A program made the position numbers and the translations under genes. From Brevibacillus choshinensis (GTDB taxonomy: Bacteria; Bacillota; Bacilli; Brevibacillales; Brevibacillaceae), in the NCBI RefSeq assembly GCF_001420695.1, contig NZ_LJJB01000010.1, forward strand, positions 1,675,114-1,739,113: a DNA stretch of 64,000 nucleotides, written 5' to 3'. The notes under the pieces are model-generated. The model searched no databases and was not told the DNA's origin. It was given only the letters and a program-made list of their open reading frames with translations. Of this stretch, positions 46,010 to 54,890 are shown one piece after another (position 1 is the stretch's first letter; every line of letters starts with the position of its first letter).

Positions 46010-46726
46010 ATGGACCTTTCCAAGCTGACCAAGAAAAATCACTACGAGCACATCACCGAGCAAATCAAGCAACTCATTCTTAGTGGAGAGCTTGCTCCCG
46101 GAGAAAAATTGCCCTCGACAAAAGATCTGTCCGATCAGTTCGGCGTCGGGCGATCGACTACACGCGAAGCATTGAGCGCCTTGAAAGCAATGGGATTGAT
46201 CGATATTCGTCAGGGCGGAAACTGCACAGTAAAAAGTCCTCCGCTTCAAACACAAAACTTGCTGCCTGATCTGCAGGTATTGCTCACCAATAAACAGACC
46301 ATTCTGGAGCTGCTGGAAGTGCGAAAGTCACTGGAAGTCTCGAACGTCGCCATCGCAGCGCTCAAACGTGATGACCAGGACTTGCTGGTGTTGGAGCAGA
46401 TTCTGACTGAAATGTCGCAGCATATGGGGAATGAAGAGATCGGCGAACGGACAGACATGCACTTTCACTCCACGCTTGCCCGCGCCACTCACAATTCGAT
46501 CATGGTAAAGCTGTTTGAAACGATTTCTGCCCAATTGGAAGTCGTCATTCGCGAGACACGCAGAGTGGAGATTTATTCGAACCAAGCCGTGTCCCAACAT
46601 TTCTACACCGAACACCAAGCCATATTCGAAGCGATCAAGAATCAGGAGCCTGAATTAGCCCAAGCACGCATGAAGGATCATTTGCTGCACGTGGAGGGAA
46701 TTTTGCTCCGTTACCTGAACAATTGA
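46010..46726 (+). CDS. lutR: GntR/FadR-family repressor of lactate use
   Basis: The gene encodes 238 aa. ATG 46010 is chosen because AGGAG lies 7 bases upstream; earlier in-frame starts lack a site. An N-terminal winged helix (about 10-75, LPSTKDLSDQFGVGRSTTREAL) is followed by an FCD ligand domain whose Asp/His metal residues are partly visible (ERTDMHFHSTLA). In Bacillus subtilis the equivalent LutR represses lutABC and lactate relieves it. Position at the end of the operon suggests autoregulation through the palindrome at 42981. Confidence 0.9.
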   Translation: MDLSKLTKKNHYEHITEQIKQLILSGELAPGEKLPSTKDLSDQFGVGRSTTREALSALKAMGLIDIRQGGNCTVKSPPLQTQNLLPDLQVLLTNKQTILELLEVRKSLEVSNVAIAALKRDDQDLLVLEQILTEMSQHMGNEEIGERTDMHFHSTLARATHNSIMVKLFETISAQLEVVIRETRRVEIYSNQAVSQHFYTEHQAIFEAIKNQEPELAQARMKDHLLHVEGILLRYLNN

Positions 46727-46755
46727 AAGCTCTCGAAAGACTAGGCAAACACCAG

Positions 46756-46783
46756 GCTGTCCGCGGTTGCGGATGGCTTTTTT
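46756..46783 (+). terminator. Terminator of the lutABC-lutR operon
   Basis: GCTGTCCGC (46756-46764) pairs with GCGGATGGC (46769-46777) using two wobbles, followed by six Ts. Confidence 0.8.
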
Positions 46784-46891
46784 CCGCTTTTTACAATCGA
46801 TTGCTTTTTCATCTGCGCTTGTTTTTCGATCAACAACACTTTATTCTTTTCAACAACAAGACGGTGAACGGCGGTGCATAGGATGATTCGC

Positions 46892-48919
46892 GTGAAAAAA
46901 ATAGGGATCGGGCTGCTGATAGGAATGGTACTGCTCATGATCATGGGCATGACGATCCCCAGCGAAGTCCATCAGGAAAAAGTCATTCGCATCGCGGGTG
47001 ACAACAACTTTCCTCCTTTTGAATACTTCGCCCAGTCAGGTGTTTTCAGCGGTTTTAACGTAGATATTATGAATGCCATTTCCATTGAGACCGGGATGCG
47101 GATCGAATTTATCCCCTTGCCCTGGAACGAAGCGCTCGAAGCGTTGCGTAACGGACAGGTCGATGCGGTACAAGGAATGAAATACAGCCCGGCGCGGGAC
47201 AAGCTGTATGATTTCTCATCGCCTTACTTTTTAAGCTCGCAAGGGATATTCGTCCGCACAGACAATATGCACATCTTTGAAATCGGTGACCTGAATGGTC
47301 GAAAGGTCTCCATCCAGAAAGCTGATATCGCGGGTGATCTTTTTCGAGAGCTCCAAAAGACCAACTTCATCGAGACGGACAGCCAGGAAGAAGCTGTTCA
47401 ACTGCTTCTCGATGGTAAAGTAGACGCGTTTGTCGGCAATCGTATCACTGGGCAATATTTTTTGCAGAAGAACAACCAGCAATCACAGATCAAAATCGTA
47501 GGGGACCCTATCAACCCAACTAATTATGGTGTCGCAGTCCTTCCCAAAAACGCCCAACTGCTGACCGAAATCAACAAAGCCATTTCAAAAATCAAACAAA
47601 ACGGCACGTATGACAAAATCGAGCGCAAATGGTTCGGGGAGTACATCATGCCGAGCACACTCAATCTGGACCGTCTCCGCCTCTTTCTGGAATGGGGATC
47701 TGGCATTGGGCTGCTGATCGTGCTGGGATTTCTATGGTGGAACCGCATGTTGAAAAAAGAAGTGCAGAGAAGAACGTTCCAGATCCACGCCATCAATCGG
47801 GAGCTGGAAGAAAAAATGGCCTTACTCGAGGAAAATCTGCAATTTCAACAGCAGCTGCTCAATAGCACCTACAGCTTTTACGTCACTTTGACCCAGCATG
47901 GCCGTATTTTCCTCATGAATCGTAAAGCGGTCGATTTTCTCGATGCGGATCAACATCTGGTAGGTCTCCCCATGAGCGGAACGATTCTTGCAGAGTTTAT
48001 TCCCAGCGGCCAAGTCGAGGATGTCCTCCAGAAGGGCAGTACCTTTCTCGAGCAAGAGATCGTTTGGGAACGAGAACGAGACGGGCAAGCCCAGCAGCTA
48101 GTGATCCGCTATAATATTTTTCCCATTACTTCAAATACCAAAGAGATTACAGGTGCCATCATCAACTTCCATGATGTGACCAAGCAAAAGGATATGGAAA
48201 AGAAGCTGGAGAGCGAAAACAGACTGCGTTCGTTAGGGCAGTTAATCCTGGGAATCGCGCACGAAATCCGCAACCCCCTGACCTCCATACTCACGTATAC
48301 GCAGCTGTTGCCGACCAAATTTGACAATCCAAAATTCCGTAATTTCTTTGCGCAGCAAGTACCGAGTGAGATCTTGCGGTTGAATGATCTCGTGAACGAC
48401 CTGCTGGAATATGCACGGCCAAAACCGCCGCATCCTACCCGTTTCCGAGCGGCAGAACTGATGGAAGCAGTTCTGCAATTGTGCAGCCAAAAGGCTAAAG
48501 AGAAAAAGATTCACGTAACCCTCGACCTCCCAACTGATTTGTACATCCAGGCTGACGTCAATCAGACGAAGCAGATGTGGATCAATGTCGTGCTCAACGC
48601 CATTGAATCGATGGACGAGAAGGGCAAGCTGAGCATCCGCGGATATTCGGAGGGACAGATGGCCGTCATTGAAGTGGAAGACAACGGGCACGGCATGACG
48701 CCAGAAGACAAATACCGTATTTTCGAGCCTTTTTTCAGTACCAAAGCTCACGGGGTAGGACTCGGACTCTCCATCACTTATCAATTAATCAAAGAAAACG
48801 GCGGTGCGATCAATCTGCACAGTCAGCCCGGTAATGGAACGACCATGATCATTCGCCTGCCATTGCCTCAGGAAGAAACAGAAGGGAAGGACTCTAATGC
48901 ACCATCTGTTAGTCATTGA
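46892..48919 (+). CDS. Histidine kinase with fused amino-acid-binding sensor domain
   Basis: The gene encodes 675 aa from GTG 46892. ATG 46883 and GTG 46874 are alternatives; no ribosome site is strong. A signal anchor is followed by an extracytoplasmic SBP_bac_3 domain (about 30-250, FPPFEYFAQSG, ending WFGEY) like those of amino acid importers. Then come a membrane helix (about 265-288), a PAS-like region (about 320-430), HisKA with His near 456 (GIAHEIRNPL) and an NtrB-type ATPase (GVGLGLSITYQ). It should sense an amino acid directly and phosphorylate the NtrC-type regulator whose gene overlaps it by 23 bases. Binding-domain similarity to the SBP at 50500-51330 suggests related ligands. 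Confidence 0.9.
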   Translation: MKKIGIGLLIGMVLLMIMGMTIPSEVHQEKVIRIAGDNNFPPFEYFAQSGVFSGFNVDIMNAISIETGMRIEFIPLPWNEALEALRNGQVDAVQGMKYSPARDKLYDFSSPYFLSSQGIFVRTDNMHIFEIGDLNGRKVSIQKADIAGDLFRELQKTNFIETDSQEEAVQLLLDGKVDAFVGNRITGQYFLQKNNQQSQIKIVGDPINPTNYGVAVLPKNAQLLTEINKAISKIKQNGTYDKIERKWFGEYIMPSTLNLDRLRLFLEWGSGIGLLIVLGFLWWNRMLKKEVQRRTFQIHAINRELEEKMALLEENLQFQQQLLNSTYSFYVTLTQHGRIFLMNRKAVDFLDADQHLVGLPMSGTILAEFIPSGQVEDVLQKGSTFLEQEIVWERERDGQAQQLVIRYNIFPITSNTKEITGAIINFHDVTKQKDMEKKLESENRLRSLGQLILGIAHEIRNPLTSILTYTQLLPTKFDNPKFRNFFAQQVPSEILRLNDLVNDLLEYARPKPPHPTRFRAAELMEAVLQLCSQKAKEKKIHVTLDLPTDLYIQADVNQTKQMWINVVLNAIESMDEKGKLSIRGYSEGQMAVIEVEDNGHGMTPEDKYRIFEPFFSTKAHGVGLGLSITYQLIKENGGAINLHSQPGNGTTMIIRLPLPQEETEGKDSNAPSVSH

Positions 48920-50267
48920 TGATGAACCTGCCATCTGTCAGTCGCTCGAATTTGCCCTGGAGGAAAAGTATCGTGTCCATACCTTTACGGATCCAGAAGC
49001 CGCGCTCGCTTTCTTCCAACAAATCGAGGTGTCTCTCGTCCTGCTTGATTTAAAAATCGGGGCTTATGATGGTACCGAAGTGCTCAAGGAAATCAAACGG
49101 CTCTCACCGGACACGGTGGTGATTATGATGACGGCTTACGGAAGCATCTCTTCGTCCGTAGAAGCCATGCGACACGGAGCGTTTTATTATTTGACGAAGC
49201 CGCTGATGATGGACGAGCTCGACATTTTACTCTCCAAAGCCGAAGAGTTCTACCATTTGCAGACACGAGTCAAATGGTTGAGCGAGGAGTTGGACAAGCT
49301 CTCCGACAACTACGGCCTCATCGGAAACAGCAAAGCTATGCAGCAAACGTTTGATCTGATCAACAAGGTCAAAGACATCGACTCCAACGTCTTGATCAAC
49401 GGCGAGAGTGGGACCGGTAAAGAAATAGTCGCACGCGCGATCCACTATCAGGGCCAACGCAGAAACAAGCGATTCCAGGCGGTCAACTGCGCAGCAATTC
49501 CCGATAATTTATTGGAATCAGAGCTGTTCGGCTATGAAAAAGGGGCTTTTACCGGAGCTATGCAGAACAAGCCAGGGCAGTTCGTACTGGCAGATGGCGG
49601 TACAATCTTTCTCGATGAGATCGGGGAAATGGATATGTCGCTGCAAAGCAAGCTGCTGCGTGTCATCCAGGAGCGAACCGTAACCCCGCTGGGCGGTCTT
49701 GAAGAGAAATCCATCGACGTACGTATTATCGCTGCAACCAATCGGGACTTGTGGAAAGAAGTTAAGGCAAACCGCTTTCGCGAAGACTTGTACTATCGGC
49801 TCAACGTCATTCCGATCCAGCTCGCCCCTCTGCGCGAACGAGAAGGGGATGTCCCTCTGCTCGTGCATTCTTTCATTCAGAAGATCAGCGAACGAATGGG
49901 CAAGCCGATTGGCGGCATCTCGCAGGAAGCGCTGCAGGTACTGGAAAGCTATGATTTCCCCGGCAACATCCGAGAGCTGCAAAACATCGTGGAACGTGCG
50001 ATTGCTCTGACCAGCTCCTCATTGATCGAAAAGAGAGACCTGCCAAAGGAATTGCAAAGCACGCAGCCCAAGCAAGTCACGAGCAAGCAAAAGCTGATCC
50101 CTGTCTACGTGGGTGATACCTTGGAGCAGATTGAAAAAAGAGTCATCCTACACACGCTCGCCCATCAGGAGGGAAATCGCCGCAAGACAGCACAAATGCT
50201 GGAGATGGGGGAACGGACCTTGCGGGATAAACTGAAAAAATACCAGGAAGAACAAGAAGAAGAATAG
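48897..50267 (+). CDS. NtrC-family sigma-54 response regulator
   Basis: The gene encodes 456 aa. A receiver (about 1-115) has Asp near 51 (LLDLKIG). The AAA+ domain has GESGTGKE (near 168), the sigma-54 loop GAFTGA (near 215) and FLDEIGEM. A Fis-type helix-turn-helix at the C-terminus (EGNRRKTAQMLEMGERTLRDKL) completes the canonical layout. GAAGGGAAGG precedes the ATG. The probable target is the -24/-12-like promoter at 50432, ahead of the amino acid importer. Confidence 0.93.
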   Translation: MHHLLVIDDEPAICQSLEFALEEKYRVHTFTDPEAALAFFQQIEVSLVLLDLKIGAYDGTEVLKEIKRLSPDTVVIMMTAYGSISSSVEAMRHGAFYYLTKPLMMDELDILLSKAEEFYHLQTRVKWLSEELDKLSDNYGLIGNSKAMQQTFDLINKVKDIDSNVLINGESGTGKEIVARAIHYQGQRRNKRFQAVNCAAIPDNLLESELFGYEKGAFTGAMQNKPGQFVLADGGTIFLDEIGEMDMSLQSKLLRVIQERTVTPLGGLEEKSIDVRIIAATNRDLWKEVKANRFREDLYYRLNVIPIQLAPLREREGDVPLLVHSFIQKISERMGKPIGGISQEALQVLESYDFPGNIRELQNIVERAIALTSSSLIEKRDLPKELQSTQPKQVTSKQKLIPVYVGDTLEQIEKRVILHTLAHQEGNRRKTAQMLEMGERTLRDKLKKYQEEQEEE

Positions 50268-50304
50268 CCGAGGCGGCAGAAATGGCCGGCGGCAATTTTC
50301 GCAG

Positions 50305-50329
50305 GGCGGCAGATTTGGCCGCCTTTTTT
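50305..50329 (+). terminator. Terminator of the kinase/NtrC-type regulator operon
   Basis: GGCGGC (50305-50310) pairs with GCCGCC (50318-50323), followed by six Ts. A related GC-rich unit (GGCGGCAGAAATGGCCG) precedes it at about 50273-50289. Confidence 0.7.
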
Positions 50330-50346
50330 GTGTGTTCCAAACAATC

Positions 50347-50357
50347 TTGTGACACAA
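50347..50357. promoter_or_regulatory. Candidate enhancer palindrome for the NtrC-type regulator
   Basis: TTGTGACACAA is a perfect odd palindrome about 85 bp before the -24 element, a usual distance for a sigma-54 enhancer. Outer TGTGTT/AACACA repeats surround it. Confidence 0.4.
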
Positions 50358-50431
50358 CACACCTCGAACAAAAATGGCTTGGGACCGCCTCCTTTTGTCA
50401 TTTTCATCCCTGCGTATCGCGCATTTCCTCG

Positions 50432-50450
50432 TTTGGCACGATTTTTGAAT
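50432..50450 (+). promoter_or_regulatory. Sigma-54-like promoter of the amino acid importer operon
   Basis: TTTGGCACGATTTTTGAAT has a perfect -24 block and correct GG-to-GN spacing, but the -12 reads TTGA instead of TTGC. It is 50 bp before the binding-protein gene and downstream of an NtrC-type regulator gene. Confidence 0.65.
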
Positions 50451-50499
50451 ATAACTAGTTTTCGAAATTACTAAAATAGTTTTATAGGGGGTTTACAAC

Positions 50500-51330
50500 A
50501 TGAAAGGATTTCGTAAAGGACTGTTCTCTCTGTGTGCGCTGCTAGTCACAGGAGCTTTGATCGCCGGCTGTGGAGCCAAACCTGCGGAGCAACCAGCTGC
50601 GTCGGGAAATGGTAGTCAAGCTGCAGCGCCAGCGGATGAAGTGCTGCAAAAAATCAAAGACACCAAAACACTGTTGGTAGGAACAGATGCTACATTCCAA
50701 CCTTTTGAATACAAGAATGCTCAAAACGAGTACGAGGGCTTTGACATCGAACTCGTGAAAGCGGTCGCAGCAGAGCTAGGCGCTGAGAAAGTAGAATTCG
50801 TAGACACCGACTTCAAAGGTCTGATCCCAGGACTGCAAGGCAAGAAGTTCGACATGATCGTATCAGCCATGTACATCACGGACGAGCGGAAGCAAACCAT
50901 CGACTTCTCTCAGCCCTATTACCCAGGTGGATTGACCATCATGGTGAAAAACGATAATAGCACGATTACAAAAGCGGATGATTTGAAAGGCAAGAAAGTA
51001 GCTGTCCAAATCGGCACCAAGTCTGCCAAGTTCCTGAAAGAGAAATATCCGGAAGTAAAACTCGTGGAAGTCGAGAAAAACGTAGAGATGTTCCTCGAAC
51101 TGGAAAGCAATCGTGTAGACGCAGTCGTTACGGGAATGCCTGCCGCTAAGGTATACGCAAAACAGAGCCAAAAAGTAAAAGTTCTCGATGTTGAGCTGAC
51201 ACAAGAATACTACGGCTACGGCGTACGCAAAGAGAACAAAGAATTTGTAGCTGCGATCGATAAAGCACTGAAAACATTGAAAGAAAACGGCAAGCAAGAC
51301 GAAATCGCGAAAAAATGGTTTGGTGAATAA
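50500..51330 (+). CDS. Polar amino acid-binding lipoprotein
   Basis: The gene encodes 276 aa. A lipoprotein signal ends in LIAGC, then an Ala/Gln-rich linker. The SBP_bac_3 domain begins near residue 48 (LLVGTDATFQPFEYK) and has VGTD and the AMYITDERKQTIDFSQPYY strand typical of GlnH/ArtJ proteins. The arginase-family gene in the same operon makes arginine, agmatine or histidine-pathway compounds attractive ligands (inference). It is 23 bp before the permease gene. Confidence 0.92.
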   Translation: MKGFRKGLFSLCALLVTGALIAGCGAKPAEQPAASGNGSQAAAPADEVLQKIKDTKTLLVGTDATFQPFEYKNAQNEYEGFDIELVKAVAAELGAEKVEFVDTDFKGLIPGLQGKKFDMIVSAMYITDERKQTIDFSQPYYPGGLTIMVKNDNSTITKADDLKGKKVAVQIGTKSAKFLKEKYPEVKLVEVEKNVEMFLELESNRVDAVVTGMPAAKVYAKQSQKVKVLDVELTQEYYGYGVRKENKEFVAAIDKALKTLKENGKQDEIAKKWFGE

Positions 51331-51353
51331 CAACAACATCAGGAGGTGCACCA

Positions 51354-52028
51354 ATGGCGCTTGATTTCATGGTGATTTTTGAAGACAACAATTTAATTGC
51401 GCTTCTGGAAGGGCTATGGGTTACGGTTTCGATGACTTTCATGGCACTGATTCTGAGTGCGGTTCTGGGCCTGATCATTGGTCTCGGAAGGATGTCCAAA
51501 CAAAAATGGATATCTATACTCTGCTCCTGGTATCTGGCATGGTTTCGCGGAACACCGCTGTTGGTGCAGCTCATGATTCTCTACTACGGCTTAGCGATCG
51601 GCTTGCAAGTGGATTTGAGTGCATCTGTAGCTGGGGTGCTGGGACTGGGCATGTATAGTGCAGCGTACGTATCGGAAATCGTGCGCGGAGCGATTCAATC
51701 GATTGATAAAGGACAAATGGAAGCTGGGCGTTCTCTCGGGATGAGCCACGCAAAGACGATGATCAAAGTCATTTTGCCACAAGCCGTGCGTCGCATGCTG
51801 CCGCCACTGTGCAACGAGTTCATCGCACTGACCAAGAACTCTTCCCTGCTGTCCGTCATCACGGTTTCTGAATTGATGCGCGCAGGTAATCTGATCGTAT
51901 CGAATAATTTCCGTTATTTTGAGATCTACATCGGTATCGCTGTTCTGTACTTCCTCGTCAACTACTCCATCTCGGTCGGCATCGGTCGCTTGGAGCGTAA
52001 ATTGAGTGTAGAGGGGGCGCGCGCCTGA
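51354..52028 (+). CDS. Polar amino acid ABC permease
   Basis: The gene encodes 224 aa of the HisM/GlnP type. About five membrane helices are present, and the coupling loop [22 protein letters not shown] contacts the ATPase. GGAGGTG precedes the ATG. Its TGA overlaps the ATPase start by one base (TGATG). Confidence 0.92.
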   Translation: MALDFMVIFEDNNLIALLEGLWVTVSMTFMALILSAVLGLIIGLGRMSKQKWISILCSWYLAWFRGTPLLVQLMILYYGLAIGLQVDLSASVAGVLGLGMYSAAYVSEIVRGAIQSIDKGQMEAGRSLGMSHAKTMIKVILPQAVRRMLPPLCNEFIALTKNSSLLSVITVSELMRAGNLIVSNNFRYFEIYIGIAVLYFLVNYSISVGIGRLERKLSVEGARA

Positions 52029-52786
52029 TGATTTCCGTCAAACACATTCATAAATCGTATGGAAAACTGCACGTATTAAAAGATGTGAGCCTCAACGTGG
52101 ATCAAGGCGAAGTGGTTGTCATCATCGGGCCCAGTGGTTCCGGCAAAAGCACCTTGCTCCGCTGCATGAATTACCTGGAACAAATTCAGGAAGGCTCAAT
52201 CGAAATCGAAGGCAAACCGATTGGATTGATTCAAAAGAACGGAAAGCTCGTGGAAATGCCACAAAAAGAATTGGACATGATTCGCGCTGAAGTGGGCATG
52301 GTGTTTCAAAACTTCAATTTGTTCCCCCATGTGAGCGTGCTGGAAAACGTCATGATGGCACCGATGAGCGTAAAAAGGACAAAGCGTGAAGAAACCGAGC
52401 AATTGGCTCGCGAGCTTCTGCGCAAGGTCGGTCTTGCGGAAAAAGCGGACATGTACCCCGACCAATTGTCAGGCGGACAAAAGCAGCGTGTCGCGATCGC
52501 CCGCGCATTGGCGATGAAACCGAAAGTCATGCTGTTTGACGAGCCTACCTCTGCGCTCGACCCGGAATTGGTAGGAGAAGTACTCGCCGTTATGAAGCAG
52601 CTAGCCGCAGAAGGAATGACCATGGTGGTCGTCACTCACGAGATGGGCTTTGCACGAGAAGTAGCAGACCGCGTTGTCGTGATGGATGGCGGCACGCTGA
52701 TTGAGGATGGAGCGCCAGAGAAGATTTTCTCTGCACCTGATCAACCACGTACCCAAGCATTCCTGAGCAAGGTGTTATCGCACTAA
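52028..52786 (+). CDS. Polar amino acid ABC ATPase
   Basis: The gene encodes 252 aa, GlnQ/HisP type. Walker [10 protein letters not shown] (about 33-41), signature LSGGQKQR, Walker [14 protein letters not shown] and switch VVTHEMG are all intact. An insertion of about 15 residues around [13 protein letters not shown] is common in HisP-like members. It is translationally coupled to the permease and 18 bp before the ureohydrolase gene. Confidence 0.94.
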   Translation: MISVKHIHKSYGKLHVLKDVSLNVDQGEVVVIIGPSGSGKSTLLRCMNYLEQIQEGSIEIEGKPIGLIQKNGKLVEMPQKELDMIRAEVGMVFQNFNLFPHVSVLENVMMAPMSVKRTKREETEQLARELLRKVGLAEKADMYPDQLSGGQKQRVAIARALAMKPKVMLFDEPTSALDPELVGEVLAVMKQLAAEGMTMVVVTHEMGFAREVADRVVVMDGGTLIEDGAPEKIFSAPDQPRTQAFLSKVLSH

Positions 52787-52803
52787 TCAGAGGAGGACTC
52801 CAC

Positions 52804-53766
52804 ATGTTTTCATACTTGACCCAACCTCCATTCCGGTTTACCCAAGGAAAAGGAGACCCGTACGTGACTCGCTTGTCCGAATGGGTCGAGCAGACCTATC
52901 AGCCGGGCGAAAGCTATGATTTCGCGATCATCGGTGTGCCTCTCTCGAAAAGCTCGATCAGCTTTTCCGGAGCCCATGCTCACCCGCTGCAATTCCGGCA
53001 GCTGCTCAGCTCGTTTACTACCTACAATTTTGATGAAGATTTGGATCTCGCCTCTTTGCGGGCGGTTGATTTAGGCGATGTCGCCATGCATGTGACGGAC
53101 ATTTCCTGCTGTCAGGAAAACATCGAGTCAGCCTTACAGGAAGTGACCACCAATGTATCTGCAACACCGGTCATCGTAGGGGGAGACCATTCCATCACAT
53201 ACCGGGCCATTACCGGAATCAAACGGGCAAAGCCCCAACGGATCGGATTGATTCAATTTGACGCCCATCTGGATGTCAGAGACACGGCTTATGGTGGTAC
53301 CTCCAACGGAACGCCTATGCGCAGCCTGATGGAGTCAGAAACGGTGCGTGGCGAAGATATCGTCACAATCGGATTGCGAAGCTTTGCCAACTCCCGCGAG
53401 TACCGCCAGTATGCAGAAGCCAAAGGAATGACACTGATTACTGCCAATCAGGTCAGACAGCGCGGCATCGATGCCGTCGTCGCCGAAGCGATTCAGTATT
53501 TGGAAGCCAAATGTGATGCCATCTACATCACCTTCGATGTGGACGTCATGGATCAATCGACAGTGCCCGGAGTTCCGGCGATTGGACCTGCAGGTCTCTC
53601 CTCTGTCGACCTGCTCTCTGCCGCCCATGCCGTCGGCAAATCTCCAAAGGTCATCGCGATGGATATGGTCTGTGTCGACCCAACAAAAGACGTACGAGAT
53701 ATGACTTCACGAGTGGCGCTCCATCTATTCTTGCATTTTGCTACAGGATATCATCAGCGAAAATAG
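52804..53766 (+). CDS. Arginase-family ureohydrolase (agmatinase or formimidoylglutamase-like)
   Basis: The gene encodes 320 aa. The two-manganese site is intact: GGDHS, DAHLD and FDVDVMD supply the His and Asp ligands. Such enzymes cleave guanidino or formimidoyl groups. Length and the N-terminal layout favour the agmatinase/HutG branch over arginase, but the substrate-choice residues cannot be resolved by eye. It is the last gene of the amino acid importer operon, so the imported compound is probably its substrate or a precursor. GGAGGAC precedes the ATG. Confidence 0.85.
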   Translation: MFSYLTQPPFRFTQGKGDPYVTRLSEWVEQTYQPGESYDFAIIGVPLSKSSISFSGAHAHPLQFRQLLSSFTTYNFDEDLDLASLRAVDLGDVAMHVTDISCCQENIESALQEVTTNVSATPVIVGGDHSITYRAITGIKRAKPQRIGLIQFDAHLDVRDTAYGGTSNGTPMRSLMESETVRGEDIVTIGLRSFANSREYRQYAEAKGMTLITANQVRQRGIDAVVAEAIQYLEAKCDAIYITFDVDVMDQSTVPGVPAIGPAGLSSVDLLSAAHAVGKSPKVIAMDMVCVDPTKDVRDMTSRVALHLFLHFATGYHQRK

Positions 53767-53802
53767 TTTTTCAGCCTTCACGACTTCCTAATTCGTTACT
53801 AG

Positions 53803-53829
53803 GCCATCGGTCATTCGATGGCTTTTTTT
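53803..53829 (+). terminator. Terminator of the amino acid importer/ureohydrolase operon
   Basis: GCCATCG (53803-53809) pairs with CGATGGC (53816-53822), followed by seven Ts. Confidence 0.88.
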
Positions 53830-53917
53830 GCTCCTTTCTATCACCCAACAAGATCCAAATCAAATATTTTTCAAAAACTATTGCAAACTGCAAAGGAAAA
53901 GAGTAAGTTGTTTTTAA

Positions 53918-53947
53918 TTGATAATGATTTTTATTCTCGGGTATATA
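53918..53947 (+). promoter_or_regulatory. Iron-regulated promoter with Fur box, efe operon
   Basis: GATAATGATTTTTATTCTC (53920-53938) matches the 19-bp Fur consensus at about 15 positions. It overlaps a TTGATA (53918-53923) and spacer, with TATATA (53942-53947) as the -10 at 18 bp. Fur bound here would block transcription when iron is plentiful. Confidence 0.7.
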
Positions 53948-53983
53948 AGCAATCATTTATATGGTAAGGGGATGTATTTCAGA

Positions 53984-54886
53984 ATGAGTAAGAAATGGGT
54001 TTATCCTTTAAGCGCGGTCGTGTTGGGCTCTTCCTTGATGCTGTCGGCATGTGGAAGCGCAGACACAGGAAAAACAGAGAAAAAACCGGAGACCGCTACG
54101 CCTGAACAACCAGCTACAAACAACCAAGCTACGCCTGCAGCTACTACTCCTGCTGTTGCTCCAGAACTCCAGGCTTCGATCGATCAATACCAAAAATGGG
54201 TCATCGAGCAAACCGATCAGCTGGTAAAATCGACTGAAGGCTTCACCAATGCTGTGAAATCAGGCGATATGGAAACGGCGAAAAAACTTTACGCGCCTGC
54301 TCGTGCTTACTATGAAAGAATTGAACCAATCGCTGAGTCATTGGGTGACTTTGACCCTTGGATCGATGCCCGCGAAGGCGATGTTCCTGATAATGAATGG
54401 CGTGGCTATCACAAGCTCGAAAAAGCTCTGTGGGAAACGAAGTCTGTAGCTGATCAAGGAAAAGTGGCTGATCAACTACTGCAGGACGTAAAACAGCTGC
54501 GCGTGAAAGTAGAAAGCGTGGATATTGATGTGAAAATGCTCGTCACGGGAGCAGTTGAACTGTTGAACGAGGTTTCCACCAGCAAAGTGACTGGTGAAGA
54601 AGAACGTTACTCTCGAACCGATATGTACGATTTCGCTGCAAACGTGGAGGGCGCAAACGAAATCTTCAAAGTACTGAAGTCTACTGTAGAAGCGAAGGAT
54701 GCTGCATTGGCAACCGAAATCGAGGATCGCTTCAAAGCACTTGATCAAGAGCTCGCTCCTTATCGAAAAGGCGACGGCTTCGTACTCTACAACGAAATCA
54801 AAGAAGACCAGGTGAAAAAGCTCAGTCAGGCATTGGATGCATTGGCGGAACCTCTTTCCAAAATGGGAACGATCTTAGGAGGCTAA
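53984..54886 (+). CDS. efeO: EfeO/EfeM-type iron-binding lipoprotein (M75 domain)
   Basis: The gene encodes 300 aa from ATG 53984; AGGGGATG lies upstream and in-frame starts before it are badly spaced. A lipoprotein signal ends in LSAC and a Thr/Ala/Pro-rich linker leads to an imelysin-like M75 domain (about 75-295). YHKLEKALW carries the HxxE metal motif. The N-terminal cupredoxin domain of long EfeO proteins is missing, so this is the short EfeM form. It presents iron to EfeU from the outer face. EfeB follows after 4 bases. Confidence 0.9.
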   Translation: MSKKWVYPLSAVVLGSSLMLSACGSADTGKTEKKPETATPEQPATNNQATPAATTPAVAPELQASIDQYQKWVIEQTDQLVKSTEGFTNAVKSGDMETAKKLYAPARAYYERIEPIAESLGDFDPWIDAREGDVPDNEWRGYHKLEKALWETKSVADQGKVADQLLQDVKQLRVKVESVDIDVKMLVTGAVELLNEVSTSKVTGEEERYSRTDMYDFAANVEGANEIFKVLKSTVEAKDAALATEIEDRFKALDQELAPYRKGDGFVLYNEIKEDQVKKLSQALDALAEPLSKMGTILGG

Positions 54887-54890
54887 CCGG

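Noticed and set aside
50143-50407. Cluster of short minus-strand frames over the terminator after the NtrC-type gene
   Set aside because: They are mutually overlapping, 70-80 codons long, contain the antisense of the terminator hairpin and have no ribosome sites.
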